64,000 nt of DNA from Nocardioides antri (GCF_008373765.1 NZ_VUJW01000008.1:62001-126000), one strand, 5' to 3'; counted from the stretch's first letter, positions 1-9,179 are shown. Notes: generated by a model not told the origin, from the sequence alone. Program-made: numbers and translations.

Positions 1-2057
1 ACGCCGGACGCCGGGTAGTGGAGCAGCTGGGCGTCGGAGGTCACGAAGCACAGCTCCTCCTCGCCCGTGCGCAGCTCGACCGCGCCGACGACCTCGTCGC
101 CGTCCTTGAGGCCGATGACGTCCCACTCGTCCTTGCCGAGGACCTCCGGGTTGACCCGCTTCACCACGCCCTGGCGGGTGCCAAGGGCGAGGCCCGGTCC
201 TTCGGTGGTGAGCGAGCACAGGGCGAGCGCGCGCTCGCCGGCATCCAGCGACAGGATCTCGGTCAGCGGCAGGCCGCCCTGGAGGTTCGACTCGTTGGCG
301 GACGGCGGGATCGCCGGCAGGTCCAGCACGACGAGTCGCAGCAGGCGCCCGGCCGAGGTCAGCACACCGACCTCCCCGCGGGCCGTCGTCCGGACAGCCG
401 AGACGACGACGTCGTGGTTGGCCCGGGAGCCACCGGAGCCGACCGGCTCGTCGCTGCTCGTCCGGGCGAGCAGGCCGGTCGAGGACATCAGGGCGAAGCA
501 CGGGTCGTCCGGCACCTCCAGCGGCGCGGCGGCCGCGGTGACCGCACCTGTGCCGGCCGACTCGAGCAGCACCGTACGGCGAGGGGTGCCGAACGTCTTC
601 GCCACCTGGCCGAGCTCGTCGCTGACCACCTGGCGGAGCAGGCCCTCGTCGGCGAGGATCGCCTCCAGCTCCTCGATCTCGCGCCGGAGGGTTTCCTGCT
701 CCTTCTCCAGCTCGATCCGGGAGAACCGGGTCAGCCGGCGCAGCTGCATCTCGAGGATGTAGTCCGCCTGCGCTTGGGACAGGTCGAAGACCGAGATCAG
801 CCGCTCCTTCGCCGCAGCCGAGTCGTCGCTGGTCCGGATCACCTGGATGACCTCGTCGATGTCGAGGAGGGCGATCAGCAGGCCGTCGACGAGGTGGAGG
901 CGATCGGCCTTCTTGTTGCGCCGGAACTGCGAGCGCCGGCGGATGACGTCATAGCGGTGGTCGAGGAAGACGGTCAGCATCTCCCTGAGGCCCAGCGTGC
1001 GGGGCTGACCGTCGACGAGGGCGACGTTGTTGATGCCGAAGGTGTCCTCCAGCGGTGTCTGCTTGTAGAGCTGCTCCAGGAGCGCCTCGGGCACGAAGCC
1101 GTTCTTCACCTCGATGACGAGCCGGAGGCCGTTCGCCATGTCGGTGAGGTCCTTGAGATCGGCGATGCCCTGCAGCTTCTTGGTCTGCACGAGCGTCTTG
1201 ATCCGCTCGACGACCTTCTCGGTGCCGACGCCGTAGGGGAGCTCGGTGACGACGATCCCCTTGCGGCGGCCGATGGTCTCGATCCGCGCGGTGGCGCGCA
1301 TGCGGAACGTGCCGCGCCCGGTCTCGTAGGCGTCGCGGATCCCGTCGAGGCCGACGATCTTGCCGCCGGTGGGCAGGTCGGGCCCCGGGATGAAGCGCAT
1401 CAGCCCGTCGACGTCGGTGCCCGGATGCTTGATCAGGTGCCGCAGCGCCTGGACCACCTCGACCAGGTTGTGCGGCGCCATGTTGGTGGCCATGCCGACG
1501 GCGATGCCGGTCGTGCCGTTGACGACCAGGTTGGGGATCGCCGAGGGCAGGACCGACGGCTCCATCTCGCGGCTGTCGTAGTTGGGGCGGAAGTCGACGG
1601 TGTCCTCGTCGATGGACTCCGTCATCGCCGCGGCCGGCGGCGCCATCCGGCACTCGGTGTAACGCATCGCGGCCGGCGGGTCGTCACCGCCGGGGGAACC
1701 GAAGTTGCCGTGGCCGTCGACCATCGGGAGCCGCATCGCCCACGGCTGCGCCATCCGCACGAGGGCGTCGTAGATCGCTCCGTCACCGTGGGGGTGGAGC
1801 CGGCCCATCACCTCACCGACGACGCGGGCACACTTCACGTGACCACGGTCGGGGCGGATCCCCATGTCGCCCAGCGTGTAGAGGATCCGGCGCTGCACCG
1901 GCTTGAGGCCGTCGCGGGCGTCCGGCAGCGCGCGGGAGTAGATGACGGAGTAGGCGTACTCGAGGAACGACGACTGCATCTCGTCGCGGATGTCGGTGTC
2001 GAGGATGTGCTCCTCGAAGTCCTCGGGGGGTGGGCTCTTCGTCGTACGCCGTGCCAT
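1..2057 (-). CDS. parC: DNA topoisomerase IV subunit A (ParC), 3' end cut by window edge
   Basis: Type IIA topoisomerase breakage-reunion subunit, which relaxes and decatenates DNA together with ParE. The visible 685 residues carry the whole N-terminal breakage domain: HPHGD at residues 88-92, the catalytic tyrosine in RYTEC (Y133), and then the start of the beta-pinwheel C-terminal domain, with the remaining C-terminus beyond base 1. The N-terminus MARRTTKSPPPEDFEE strongly resembles streptomycete ParC rather than GyrA. The position equivalent to E. coli GyrA Ser83 is Gly, followed by A-I-Y-D, so the usual quinolone-contact serine is absent; other actinobacteria also have a small residue here. 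The start is the ATG at 2057, 6 nt after a GAGAAT hexamer, which suggests a leaderless mRNA. Confidence 0.9.
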   Translation of the reverse strand, partial: MARRTTKSPPPEDFEEHILDTDIRDEMQSSFLEYAYSVIYSRALPDARDGLKPVQRRILYTLGDMGIRPDRGHVKCARVVGEVMGRLHPHGDGAIYDALVRMAQPWAMRLPMVDGHGNFGSPGGDDPPAAMRYTECRMAPPAAAMTESIDEDTVDFRPNYDSREMEPSVLPSAIPNLVVNGTTGIAVGMATNMAPHNLVEVVQALRHLIKHPGTDVDGLMRFIPGPDLPTGGKIVGLDGIRDAYETGRGTFRMRATARIETIGRRKGIVVTELPYGVGTEKVVERIKTLVQTKKLQGIADLKDLTDMANGLRLVIEVKNGFVPEALLEQLYKQTPLEDTFGINNVALVDGQPRTLGLREMLTVFLDHRYDVIRRRSQFRRNKKADRLHLVDGLLIALLDIDEVIQVIRTSDDSAAAKERLISVFDLSQAQADYILEMQLRRLTRFSRIELEKEQETLRREIEELEAILADEGLLRQVVSDELGQVAKTFGTPRRTVLLESAGTGAVTAAAAPLEVPDDPCFALMSSTGLLARTSSDEPVGSGGSRANHDVVVSAVRTTARGEVGVLTSAGRLLRLVVLDLPAIPPSANESNLQGGLPLTEILSLDAGERALALCSLTTEGPGLALGTRQGVVKRVNPEVLGKDEWDVIGLKDGDEVVGAVELRTGEEELCFVTSDAQLLHYPASG

Positions 2058-2185
2058 GCGGCCATTCTCCCCGGCGGCCCCGGGGATTCCGCGGCGACCC
2101 GCAGGCACGCACCGGACGACCATGTCTCAGCAGGGTCAGCGGGCCGGAGCAGACTGCGGGTTCGCTGTGGTGACGACGGTGGGCG

Positions 2186-2626
2186 TCAGCCCTGCATCGG
2201 AGCGACGCCGGTGCGCGGACGGTCGGACGCGCGACGCGCCAGCAGCAGTCCGACGGTCATCAGCACGGCCCCGGTGACCACGATCTCGAGCTCCTCGCGG
2301 AGCCACGACGGGCCCGAGTCGGTGGCGAGGGCGTTCACCACGGCGGCGATCACCGCATACGACAGCACCCAGGCGACGATGCCGCCGACGGCACCCAGAA
2401 CGCGCACGAGCACGTGCCGGCGGGACAGCAGGGCGACCCCGAGGCCGGCCATCCCGAGTGCCATCAGGGTGACCGCGGTGATGTACAGGATGGCGGTGAG
2501 GGTCTCGGGGAGCCCGGAAACGGCGCCGTCGGTCGCCGCGATCACGACGAACTTGAGGACCCAGCAGAGTCCGCCGGCAGCCAGGGCGGCGGCGGAGGCG
2601 CGGAAGAGCTTCGATGAAGTGTTCAT
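2186..2626 (-). CDS. Four-helix membrane protein of unknown function
   Basis: A 146-residue protein with about four hydrophobic segments (near residues 8-30, 42-65, 75-98 and 115-135) and no recognised catalytic motif. The helices are joined by short loops and the C-terminus is basic. The start ATG at 2626 follows a TAGCGT hexamer by 6 nt. The gene diverges from a two-component system, and a perfect palindrome lies between them, so it is a plausible target of that system. Function is not recognised. Confidence 0.7.
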   Translation of the reverse strand: MNTSSKLFRASAAALAAGGLCWVLKFVVIAATDGAVSGLPETLTAILYITAVTLMALGMAGLGVALLSRRHVLVRVLGAVGGIVAWVLSYAVIAAVVNALATDSGPSWLREELEIVVTGAVLMTVGLLLARRASDRPRTGVAPMQG

Positions 2627-2681
2627 GGCTCGACGCTAGGTACGCCGACGCCCGGGCACATCCACTGCCGGACGGGCTGTC

Positions 2682-2701
2682 GATCCACCGCAAGGTGGAT
2701 C
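2682..2701. promoter_or_regulatory. Perfect palindrome between divergent genes (candidate operator)
   Basis: GATCCACC-GCAA-GGTGGATC is a perfect 8-bp inverted repeat with a 4-nt centre. It lies 21 bp upstream of the TACCGT -10 hexamer of the sensor kinase and 56 bp upstream of the divergent membrane-protein start. LuxR-type response regulators bind such dyads, so autoregulation by the adjacent regulator is the simplest reading. Confidence 0.5.
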
Positions 2702-2733
2702 CGGCGACCGGTCGGCCGGTCTACCGTGGGCGG

Positions 2734-3834
2734 GTGAGCACCGTCCGAACCCGAGGCCGGGACGCGCTCGTCCTCGTGCTCGTCGTCGGCGTGCTGCTCG
2801 AGGTGTTGACCACCCACCAGGACGTCCCGCTGGAGCTGAGCGTCCCGGTCGCGCTGGCGATGACCGTTCCCCAGCTGTGGGGTGAGCGCCGACCGGTGCT
2901 GGTCGCCGCCATCGTGCTGGGGGCGTGGCTGCTCCAGGCACTGGTCGGTCGCTGGGGGTGGGCGCTGGAGCCCCAGTCCGAGCTGCTGCCGGTCTGTCTC
3001 GTCTTCTGGTCGCTCGGCGCCTACCTCCCGCGGCGGCAGGCGGTGTGGTCGTGCGTGGTCGCACTGGCGGCCGTCACCGCGCACAGTCCCTTCGACATGG
3101 CCGTGCTGGGACCGTTGATGGTCGGCGTGTTCGCCGGCGGCCGGTTGATGCACTCCCGTGAGCAGCTCGCCCGCCAGCTCGAGGCGGAACGGGCGCATGC
3201 CGAGCGGTACGCCGTGGCTGAGGAGCGCACCCGGATCGCCCGGGAGCTCCACGACGCCGTCGGCCACGCGATCTCGCTGATGACCATCCAGGCCGGAGCC
3301 GAACGGCTCGCGCTGGGCGACGACAGGCCGGAGACGGCCCGGGTGCTGACCCAGATCGAGCGCACCGGCCGGCAGACCATGCAGGAGATGCGTCGCCTCC
3401 TGGGCGTCCTGCGCACCGAGGATGAAGAGCCGGACCTGAGCCCCCAGCCCGGTCTCGCCCAGATCCCGGCCCTGGCCGAGCGCATGCGCCCGATCGGCCT
3501 CCGGGTGGACGTCGAGACCGAGGGCGAGCCGCGACCCGTCTCGCCGGGCGTCGACATCTCGGCGTACCGCGTCGTGCAGGAGGCGCTGACCAACGTGCTC
3601 AAGCACGCCGACGGGCGCCGGTCGCGCGTCCGCATCCGCTACCTGCCGCACTCGGTCGAGCTGGAGGTGACCGACGACGGCCGGGCCGCTCATGCCGCGC
3701 AGAACGGCGGCGGACACGGCCTTGCCGGGATGCGCGAGCGGGTCTCCCTGTACGGCGGCACGCTCGAGGCCGGACCGGTCCCGGACGGTGGCTGGCGCCT
3801 GCTCGCCCGGCTTCCGCTGGAGCCGGCGCCGTGA
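2734..3834 (+). CDS. Sensor histidine kinase, NarL-partner type (HisKA_3)
   Basis: Membrane sensor kinase of 366 residues. Four to five N-terminal helices (about residues 8-140) lead through a coiled linker to a HisKA_3 dimerisation helix with the phospho-acceptor His in RELHDAVGHA (about H173). The HATPase_c domain has a GGGHGLAGMRER nucleotide-lid motif near the C-terminus. The start is taken as GTG 2734, because TACCGT ends 6 nt upstream and the longer in-frame ATG at 2614 would overlap the divergent gene. The stop codon overlaps the response-regulator GTG (GTGA), so the two are translationally coupled. The stimulus cannot be told from the sequence. Confidence 0.88.
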   Translation: MSTVRTRGRDALVLVLVVGVLLEVLTTHQDVPLELSVPVALAMTVPQLWGERRPVLVAAIVLGAWLLQALVGRWGWALEPQSELLPVCLVFWSLGAYLPRRQAVWSCVVALAAVTAHSPFDMAVLGPLMVGVFAGGRLMHSREQLARQLEAERAHAERYAVAEERTRIARELHDAVGHAISLMTIQAGAERLALGDDRPETARVLTQIERTGRQTMQEMRRLLGVLRTEDEEPDLSPQPGLAQIPALAERMRPIGLRVDVETEGEPRPVSPGVDISAYRVVQEALTNVLKHADGRRSRVRIRYLPHSVELEVTDDGRAAHAAQNGGGHGLAGMRERVSLYGGTLEAGPVPDGGWRLLARLPLEPAP

Positions 3835-4493
3835 CCGTCCGGTTGATCCTCGCTGACGATCAGCCGTTGGTCCGCGAGGGGCTGCGCAAGATCTTCGAGG
3901 CTGACCCTGAGCTCTCGGTCGTGGCCGACGTGGGCGACGGCCGGGCCGCGGTCGAGGCCGCCCGCCGGCTGCGTCCGGATGTCGTGGTCATGGACATCCG
4001 GATGCCGCACCTGGACGGCATCGAGGCGACCCGTCAGGTGGTCGCCGGTGGCGGCGGCCTGCCGCGGGTCCTGGTGCTGACCACGTTCGACCTGGACGAG
4101 TACGTCTTCGGTGCGCTGCGCGCGGGAGCCAGCGGGTTCCTCCTCAAGGACGCCGCACCGGAGGCGCTGATCTCCGCCGTGCACACCATCGCCAGCGGGG
4201 ACGCACTGCTCGCCCCGGCCGTGACCCGCCTGGTCGTCGAGAAGTTCGCCGGCACGCGGGAGCCGAACCGGCACGCTGCAGCGCGGTTGGCCGAGCTGTC
4301 GGAGCGTGAGCGCGAGGTGCTGCTGCTGATGGTGGCCGGTCGCTCCAACCGGGAGATCGCCGCCGGGCTCTTCATCAGCGAGGCGACCGTGAAGACCCAT
4401 GTGATGGCGGTGCTGCGCAAGGTCGGGCTCCGCGACCGGATCCAGGCGGTGATCTTCGGCTATGAGTCAGGGCTGGTGACGCCGGGTGGCTGA
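3831..4493 (+). CDS. LuxR/NarL-family response regulator
   Basis: A 220-residue response regulator. The receiver domain spans residues 1-120 with the acidic pair D9/D10, phospho-acceptor D55 in VVVMDIRMP, and a switch region TTFDLDEYV followed by the conserved lysine in FLLKDA. The GerE/LuxR helix-turn-helix covers residues 155-215 (LSEREREVLLLMVAG, then EATVKTHV). It overlaps the kinase gene by 4 bp and is its cognate partner. The divergent membrane gene and the palindrome at 2682 are its likely targets. Confidence 0.9.
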   Translation: MTVRLILADDQPLVREGLRKIFEADPELSVVADVGDGRAAVEAARRLRPDVVVMDIRMPHLDGIEATRQVVAGGGGLPRVLVLTTFDLDEYVFGALRAGASGFLLKDAAPEALISAVHTIASGDALLAPAVTRLVVEKFAGTREPNRHAAARLAELSEREREVLLLMVAGRSNREIAAGLFISEATVKTHVMAVLRKVGLRDRIQAVIFGYESGLVTPGG

Positions 4494-4559
4494 GAGGGCC
4501 CCTCGAGCGCGGACGTCTCACCGACCTGGCGTCAAACCGCCGCGGCCACCAGACTGGCC

Positions 4560-4595
4560 ACCAGCACCAGCACCAGCACCAGCACCAGCACCAGC
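4560..4595. repeat. Hexanucleotide tandem repeat (ACCAGC)x6
   Basis: Six uninterrupted copies of ACCAGC occupy 36 bp between the response regulator and the GNAT/acyl-CoA-synthetase gene, 53 bp before the latter's -10 hexamer. Neither strand offers a start codon upstream of the repeat in a frame that would make it coding. Perfect short repeats of this length can slip during replication. Confidence 0.9.
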
Positions 4596-4660
4596 GGCAG
4601 GGAGACGACGGCCCCCGAGCGAGGTGCCCTGCCACAGCAGTCGCCGGTAGATTCACACCC

Positions 4661-7369
4661 GTGACCGATTCCGGGACGCCTACCGAGGAGATCGGGACCC
4701 CTCCCACCCACTGGGAGGCCGACGTCCTGCTGCGGGACGGGCGGACGGCCCACATCAGGCCGATCCGGGACGACGACGAGCAGCTGATGACCGAGTTCTA
4801 CGCGCGGGTGTCGGACGAGTCGAAGTACTACCGGTTCTTCTCGCCGATGCCGAGGCTGTCGGAGCGCGACATTCGCCGGTTCACGCACGTCGACCACCGC
4901 GACCGGGTCGCCCTGGTCATGCTGCTCCAGGAGCGGATGATCGCCGTCGGCCGCTACGACGTGGTGGGACCGAACGAGGCCGAGGTCGCGTTCCTGGTCG
5001 AGGACCAGCACCAGGGCCGCGGGATCGGTCAGCTGCTGCTCGAGCACCTCGCCCAGGCGGGCCGCGAGCGCGGGGTCGAGCGGTTCACGGCCGAGGTGCT
5101 GCCCGACAACACCCGGATGATCCAGACGTTCCGCGACGCGGGCTACCGCGTCGCGAGCGGGTACGCCGACGGCGTGATCACCCTGGAGTTCCCGATCGAC
5201 CCCACCGACACCGCGATCGGCGTGATGCACGACCGCGAGCACGTCGCGGAGTCGGCGTCGATCCACCGGTTCTTCAACCCGGCGTCGGTCGCGATCGTCG
5301 GCGCCAGCCGCCGGCAGGACACGATCGGCCAGCTGCTCGTGCGCAACCTCGTCAACGCCGACTTCACGGGCCGGGTCTACGTCGTGAACCCGTCGGCCAG
5401 CGCGGTGAGCGGCATGCCGGCGTACAAGTCCGTCAACGAGATCGCCGACGACGTCGACGTCGCGATCGTCGCCGTGCCCGCCGAGGCGGTGACCGATGTC
5501 GTGCTCGACTGCGCCGCGAAGGGCGTGCACGGCCTCATCGTGATCTCCTCGGGCTTCGCCGAGACCGGCGAGGAGGGCCGCCGCCGGCAGCGGCACCTGG
5601 TCGGCCTCTCCCGCTCCTACGGCCTGCGCCTGATCGGGCCCAACTGCCTCGGCGTGATCAACACCGACCCGGCGGTCTCGGTCAACGCCTCGCTGTCGTC
5701 CGTGATGCCCGCCCGCGGGCGGGCCGGGTTCTTCTGCCAGTCCGGTGCGCTCGGGTCCGCCATCCTGGAGAAGGTCAAGAACCGCGGGCTCGGCATCTCC
5801 ACCTTCGTCAGCGCGGGCAACCGCGCCGACGTGTCCGGCAACGACCTGCTCCAGTACTGGGAGGAGGACGAGGCGACCGAGGTCGTGATGATGTACCTCG
5901 AGTCGATCGGCAACCCGCGCAAGTTCTCCCGGATCGCCCGGCGGGTGTCGCTCCGCAAGCCGATCGTCGCCGTCCGCTCGGGGCGTACGACGCAGGGTGT
6001 CCCGATGGGCCACACGGTGCGCCAGATCTCCGCTCCCCAGGCCGCGGTCGACGCGATGTTCCGCCAGGCCGGCATCATCCAGGTCGACACCCTCGAGGAC
6101 ATGTTCGACGTCGCCCAGCTGCTCGCGCACCAGCCGCTGCCGCGCGGCCGGCGGGTCGCGATCGTCGGCAACTCCGACGCGCTCGGGCTGCTGGCGGCCG
6201 ACGCCGCCTCGGCGGTCGGCCTGGTCGTCAACCGCTCGGTCGCGCTCGGGTCCGACGCCACCGCGGAGGACTTCGAGGACGCGCTCGACGACGCGATCGA
6301 CGACCCGGACGTCGACTCCGTGATCGCGGTCTACATCCCGCCGCTCAACGTGTCGGGCGACGAGGTCGCCAACGTCCTGGCCGCGGTGGGGGAGCAGTCC
6401 GACAAGCCGCTGGTCTCGTCGTTCCTCGGCGCCGAGGGCATCCCGGAGCTGCTGCGGGTGCCCGACGTCGCCGGCTCGACCGCCGGCCGGGGCTCCGTCC
6501 CGTCGTACCCCGCCGTGGAGGCGGCGGTGCGGGCGCTCGCCCGGGTCGTCGAGTACGCCGTGTGGCTGCGGAACCCCGAGAGCGTCCCCGCGGACCCGGG
6601 CGACGTGCAGCCACCGATCGCGAAGGCGATGGTCCAGCGGATCCTCCTCGACCGGCCGGAGGAGGTGGTGCTCGACCCCGCGCAGGTGGGCGAGCTGCTC
6701 GCGGCCTACGACATCGAGGTCTGGCCGACCATCCCCGTCGACACCCTCAAGGAGGCGCAGGGCGCCGCGAAGAGCCTCGGCTGGGACGTCGTGCTCAAGG
6801 CGACGCGCGAGGAGGTGCGCGAGCGCCCCGACCGCCAGCACGTGTGGCGCAACATCGACACCGCGAGCGAGATGCGGGAGGCCTGGCAGACGCTCAACCT
6901 GCTGGTCAAGGAGCCCGCTGACGCGGGCTTCGTGGTGCAGAAGAACGCGCCCGCCGGCGTGCCGATCTCGATCCGCTCCTTCGAGGACCCGTTGTTCGGG
7001 CCGGTGGTGTCGTTCGGCATCTCCGGGCCGATCATCGAGCTGCTGGGGGACTGGTCCTACCGGATCCCGCCGCTCGACGAGCGTGACGTCGCAGCGATGG
7101 TCCGGGAGGTCAAGAGCTCCCCGCTGCTCTTCGGCTACCGGGGCGCCGAGCCGGTCGACGTCGCCGCGATCGAGCAGCTCATCGCCAAGATCGCCCACCT
7201 CCAGAACGACCTCCCGGAGGTCAGCGCCCTCGAGCTGGACCTGGCGCTCGCGGGCCCCGCCGGGGTGACCGTGCTGCGGGCGAACGTCCGGCTGGCGCCC
7301 GTGCGCGATCCCCGCCCGGACTCGCTGGTGCGCCGACTCCCCGACGTGACCCAGACCCTGCCCGGGTGA
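4661..7369 (+). CDS. GNAT acetyltransferase fused to NDP-forming acyl-CoA synthetase (Pat/AcsD-like)
   Basis: A 902-residue two-part protein. Residues about 18-190 are a GNAT fold with the acetyl-CoA loop in QHQGRGIGQ. The rest is an ADP-forming acetyl-CoA synthetase-like chain: a CoA-binding Rossmann segment (SVAIVGASRR at about 208), a ligase-CoA domain with FFCQSGALG, a His in the MGHTV region where the phospho-His loop is expected, and a C-terminal ATP-grasp domain. Related Pat-type proteins acetylate lysines of acyl-CoA synthetases. In the best-known Pat proteins the GNAT part is C-terminal, whereas here it is N-terminal. GTG 4661 follows TAGATT by 7 nt. Whether the synthetase half is catalytic is unclear. 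Confidence 0.8.
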   Translation: MTDSGTPTEEIGTPPTHWEADVLLRDGRTAHIRPIRDDDEQLMTEFYARVSDESKYYRFFSPMPRLSERDIRRFTHVDHRDRVALVMLLQERMIAVGRYDVVGPNEAEVAFLVEDQHQGRGIGQLLLEHLAQAGRERGVERFTAEVLPDNTRMIQTFRDAGYRVASGYADGVITLEFPIDPTDTAIGVMHDREHVAESASIHRFFNPASVAIVGASRRQDTIGQLLVRNLVNADFTGRVYVVNPSASAVSGMPAYKSVNEIADDVDVAIVAVPAEAVTDVVLDCAAKGVHGLIVISSGFAETGEEGRRRQRHLVGLSRSYGLRLIGPNCLGVINTDPAVSVNASLSSVMPARGRAGFFCQSGALGSAILEKVKNRGLGISTFVSAGNRADVSGNDLLQYWEEDEATEVVMMYLESIGNPRKFSRIARRVSLRKPIVAVRSGRTTQGVPMGHTVRQISAPQAAVDAMFRQAGIIQVDTLEDMFDVAQLLAHQPLPRGRRVAIVGNSDALGLLAADAASAVGLVVNRSVALGSDATAEDFEDALDDAIDDPDVDSVIAVYIPPLNVSGDEVANVLAAVGEQSDKPLVSSFLGAEGIPELLRVPDVAGSTAGRGSVPSYPAVEAAVRALARVVEYAVWLRNPESVPADPGDVQPPIAKAMVQRILLDRPEEVVLDPAQVGELLAAYDIEVWPTIPVDTLKEAQGAAKSLGWDVVLKATREEVRERPDRQHVWRNIDTASEMREAWQTLNLLVKEPADAGFVVQKNAPAGVPISIRSFEDPLFGPVVSFGISGPIIELLGDWSYRIPPLDERDVAAMVREVKSSPLLFGYRGAEPVDVAAIEQLIAKIAHLQNDLPEVSALELDLALAGPAGVTVLRANVRLAPVRDPRPDSLVRRLPDVTQTLPG

Positions 7370-7420
7370 CCTCGCCGACGCGCCCTACGACGGCTCGGTC
7401 GGGCGTGACAGGATGCGAGC

Positions 7421-8014
7421 ATGCCTGACCTCCGTGCCCGTACCTCCGAAGACCGGGACAGAGCCCGCGAGCTCCGGGAGGCGCTCGACCGCACCGGCTA
7501 CTACCCGGAGGTCGTGGCGGACGCGGTGACCGAGGCGGTCGGTGGCGAGCAGGTCGTCTCGTTCTACGTCCACCACGAGCCCACGTTCGAGCGCGACGAG
7601 GTGCGCCGCCACCAGAGCGTGATCGTGCTGACCCCGACCCGGCTGATCCTGGCCCACACCGACGAGCACGCCGGCGACGACCTGCTGCCCGAGCCCTACA
7701 CGTCCACGTCGACCGAGGCGGTCAACCTGAGCGCGGTCTCGTCGGTGGTCGTGACCCGGATGACGACCAACCCGACCGCCGGTCCCCGGCCGCCGGTCGA
7801 GGCGGTGCTCACGATCGGGTGGGGTGCCGTGCACCGGGTCGACCTCGAGCCGGCGGGCTGCAACGACCCGCAGTGCGAGGCCGACCACGGCTACACCGGG
7901 ACCCTCTCGTCCGACGACTTCTCGCTCCGGGTGTCGGCGGCTGCCGACGGCTCTGACGCGGTCGGTGGCCTCCTCTCGTTCGCTGCGTCGCTGTCGGCGC
8001 GCACCCGCGGGTGA
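7421..8014 (+). CDS. DUF5998-like conserved actinobacterial protein
   Basis: A 197-residue soluble protein without a known active site, containing a Cys pair in NDPQCEADHG near residue 153. It matches, from memory of the family, the DUF5998 proteins that sit before an alkaline-phosphatase-superfamily gene in actinobacteria. Its last 4 bp overlap that downstream gene (GTGA), indicating one operon and coupled translation. ATG 7421 follows CAGGAT by 6 nt. Function is unknown, and the family name should be confirmed by a profile search. Confidence 0.65.
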   Translation: MPDLRARTSEDRDRARELREALDRTGYYPEVVADAVTEAVGGEQVVSFYVHHEPTFERDEVRRHQSVIVLTPTRLILAHTDEHAGDDLLPEPYTSTSTEAVNLSAVSSVVVTRMTTNPTAGPRPPVEAVLTIGWGAVHRVDLEPAGCNDPQCEADHGYTGTLSSDDFSLRVSAAADGSDAVGGLLSFAASLSARTRG

Positions 8015-9147
8015 ACGCCTCGGCATCGCCGGACGGCTTCTGCGAGCCGGCGTACGGCGACCGGTCGCTCGGTGACGTCGTCCCGGCCGTCGCCGCCGCG
8101 CTCGGACACTCGCTCGGCGACGTGCCGCGGGGACTCGACCTGCCCGGCGCGGCGTCGTACGTCGTCTTCCTGATCGACGGTCTCGGCGCCAACCTGCTGC
8201 TGCGGAACGCCGAGGCGGCGCCGTACCTCTCCTCGCTGCTCGGCGGCGCCACCATCGGCACGGCCGGCGTCCCGTCGACGACCTCGACCAGCCTCACCTC
8301 GCTCGGCACCGGGCTGGTGCCGGGCGGGCACGGCCTGGTCGGCTTCACCACCCGGGTGCCCGGCACCGAGGACCTGCTCAACGCGCTGGTCTGGGACGCC
8401 GACGTCGACCCGATGGAGTGGCAGCCGCACCAGACGACCTTCTCGAAGCTGAAGCTCGACGGCGTGCGGGTGAGCGTCGTCAACAAGCGGGAGTTCAACG
8501 GCAGCGGGCTGACCATGGCGGCCCATCGCGGCGCCGACTACGTGGGCGTCGACCGGGTCGGTGAGCGGATCGCGGCCGTGGTCGCCGCGTCCTCGGCGCG
8601 GCCGTCGCTGACCTACGTCTACGACGGCGACCTCGACTGGACCGGCCACCGCTGGGGCGTCGCCTCCAGCCACTGGCTCCAGCAGCTGGTCATGATCGAC
8701 CGCGAGGCCGAGCAGCTCCGGGAGGCGCTGCCGAACGACCGGCGGCTGCTGATCGTCGCCGACCACGGCATGGTCGACGTGCCGCTCGAGGGACGGGTCG
8801 ACGTCGCCGAGAGCCCAGGGCTGAGCGCGGGCGTCGCCCAGGTCGGCGGGGAGGCCCGGTTCCGGCACCTCTACTGCGTCGAGGGCGCCGCGCCCGACGT
8901 CGCCGACGCCTGGCGGGCGATCCTGGGCGACCAGGCGGAGGTGCTCACGCGCGCGGAAGTGATCGGCCGCGGCTGGTTCGGCCGGGTCGATCCCTCCGTC
9001 CTGCCGCGCATCGGCGACGTGGTGGTCGCCAGCCGGGGGAACACCGCGGTGCTCTCGACCGACGGGTTCCCCTACGAGCGCCGCCTGATCGGCATGCACG
9101 GCTCGCTCACCGACGACGAGATGTTGATCCCCCTTCTCGTGGACTGA
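8011..9147 (+). CDS. Alkaline-phosphatase-superfamily nucleotide pyrophosphatase/phosphodiesterase
   Basis: A 378-residue type I phosphodiesterase/nucleotide-pyrophosphatase-like enzyme. Metal and nucleophile motifs are in the expected order: D in VVFLIDGLGAN (about residue 54), the nucleophile Thr/Ser stretch in PSTTSTSLTSLG (about 90), D and H in YDGDLDWTGHRWG (about 210), DH in IVADHGM (about 250), and H in GMHGS near the C-terminus. It has no signal peptide, so it should act in the cytoplasm. The GTG start overlaps the preceding gene's stop. The substrate is unknown. Confidence 0.85.
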   Translation: MNASASPDGFCEPAYGDRSLGDVVPAVAAALGHSLGDVPRGLDLPGAASYVVFLIDGLGANLLLRNAEAAPYLSSLLGGATIGTAGVPSTTSTSLTSLGTGLVPGGHGLVGFTTRVPGTEDLLNALVWDADVDPMEWQPHQTTFSKLKLDGVRVSVVNKREFNGSGLTMAAHRGADYVGVDRVGERIAAVVAASSARPSLTYVYDGDLDWTGHRWGVASSHWLQQLVMIDREAEQLREALPNDRRLLIVADHGMVDVPLEGRVDVAESPGLSAGVAQVGGEARFRHLYCVEGAAPDVADAWRAILGDQAEVLTRAEVIGRGWFGRVDPSVLPRIGDVVVASRGNTAVLSTDGFPYERRLIGMHGSLTDDEMLIPLLVD

Positions 9148-9152
9148 CCCAC

Positions 9153-9179
9153 CGAACCTTTCCGGCGACTAGCGTCGTC
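9153..9179 (+). promoter_or_regulatory. Candidate ECF-type promoter for the sigma-factor operon
   Basis: GAACC (9154-9158) and CGTC (9176-9179) are 17 bp apart, matching the AAC / CGTC pattern typical of group IV sigma promoters. They lie about 50 bp upstream of the sigma-factor ATG, as expected for autoregulation. Confidence 0.4.

Noticed and set aside
18-2639. Long plus-strand frame across parC
   Set aside because: The opposite frame matches ParC over its full length, so this is a shadow.
2614-2733. N-terminal extension of the sensor kinase from ATG 2614
   Set aside because: It would overlap the divergent gene, contain the palindrome and precede the -10 hexamer; GTG 2734 fits better.
4560-4595. 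CRISPR-like repeat
   Set aside because: Units are 6 bp and contiguous without spacers, and no cas gene is present.
4532-4600. Hydrophobic (Leu-Val)n peptide encoded by the ACCAGC repeat on the minus strand
   Set aside because: There is no start codon or ribosome-binding site before the hydrophobic run in that frame.
4532-7198. Very long open frame on the minus strand opposite the GNAT fusion gene
   Set aside because: It is the usual high-GC mirror frame of a strongly GC3-biased gene; it has no recognisable domain, and Asp/Arg/Leu/Val-rich composition as such shadows show.
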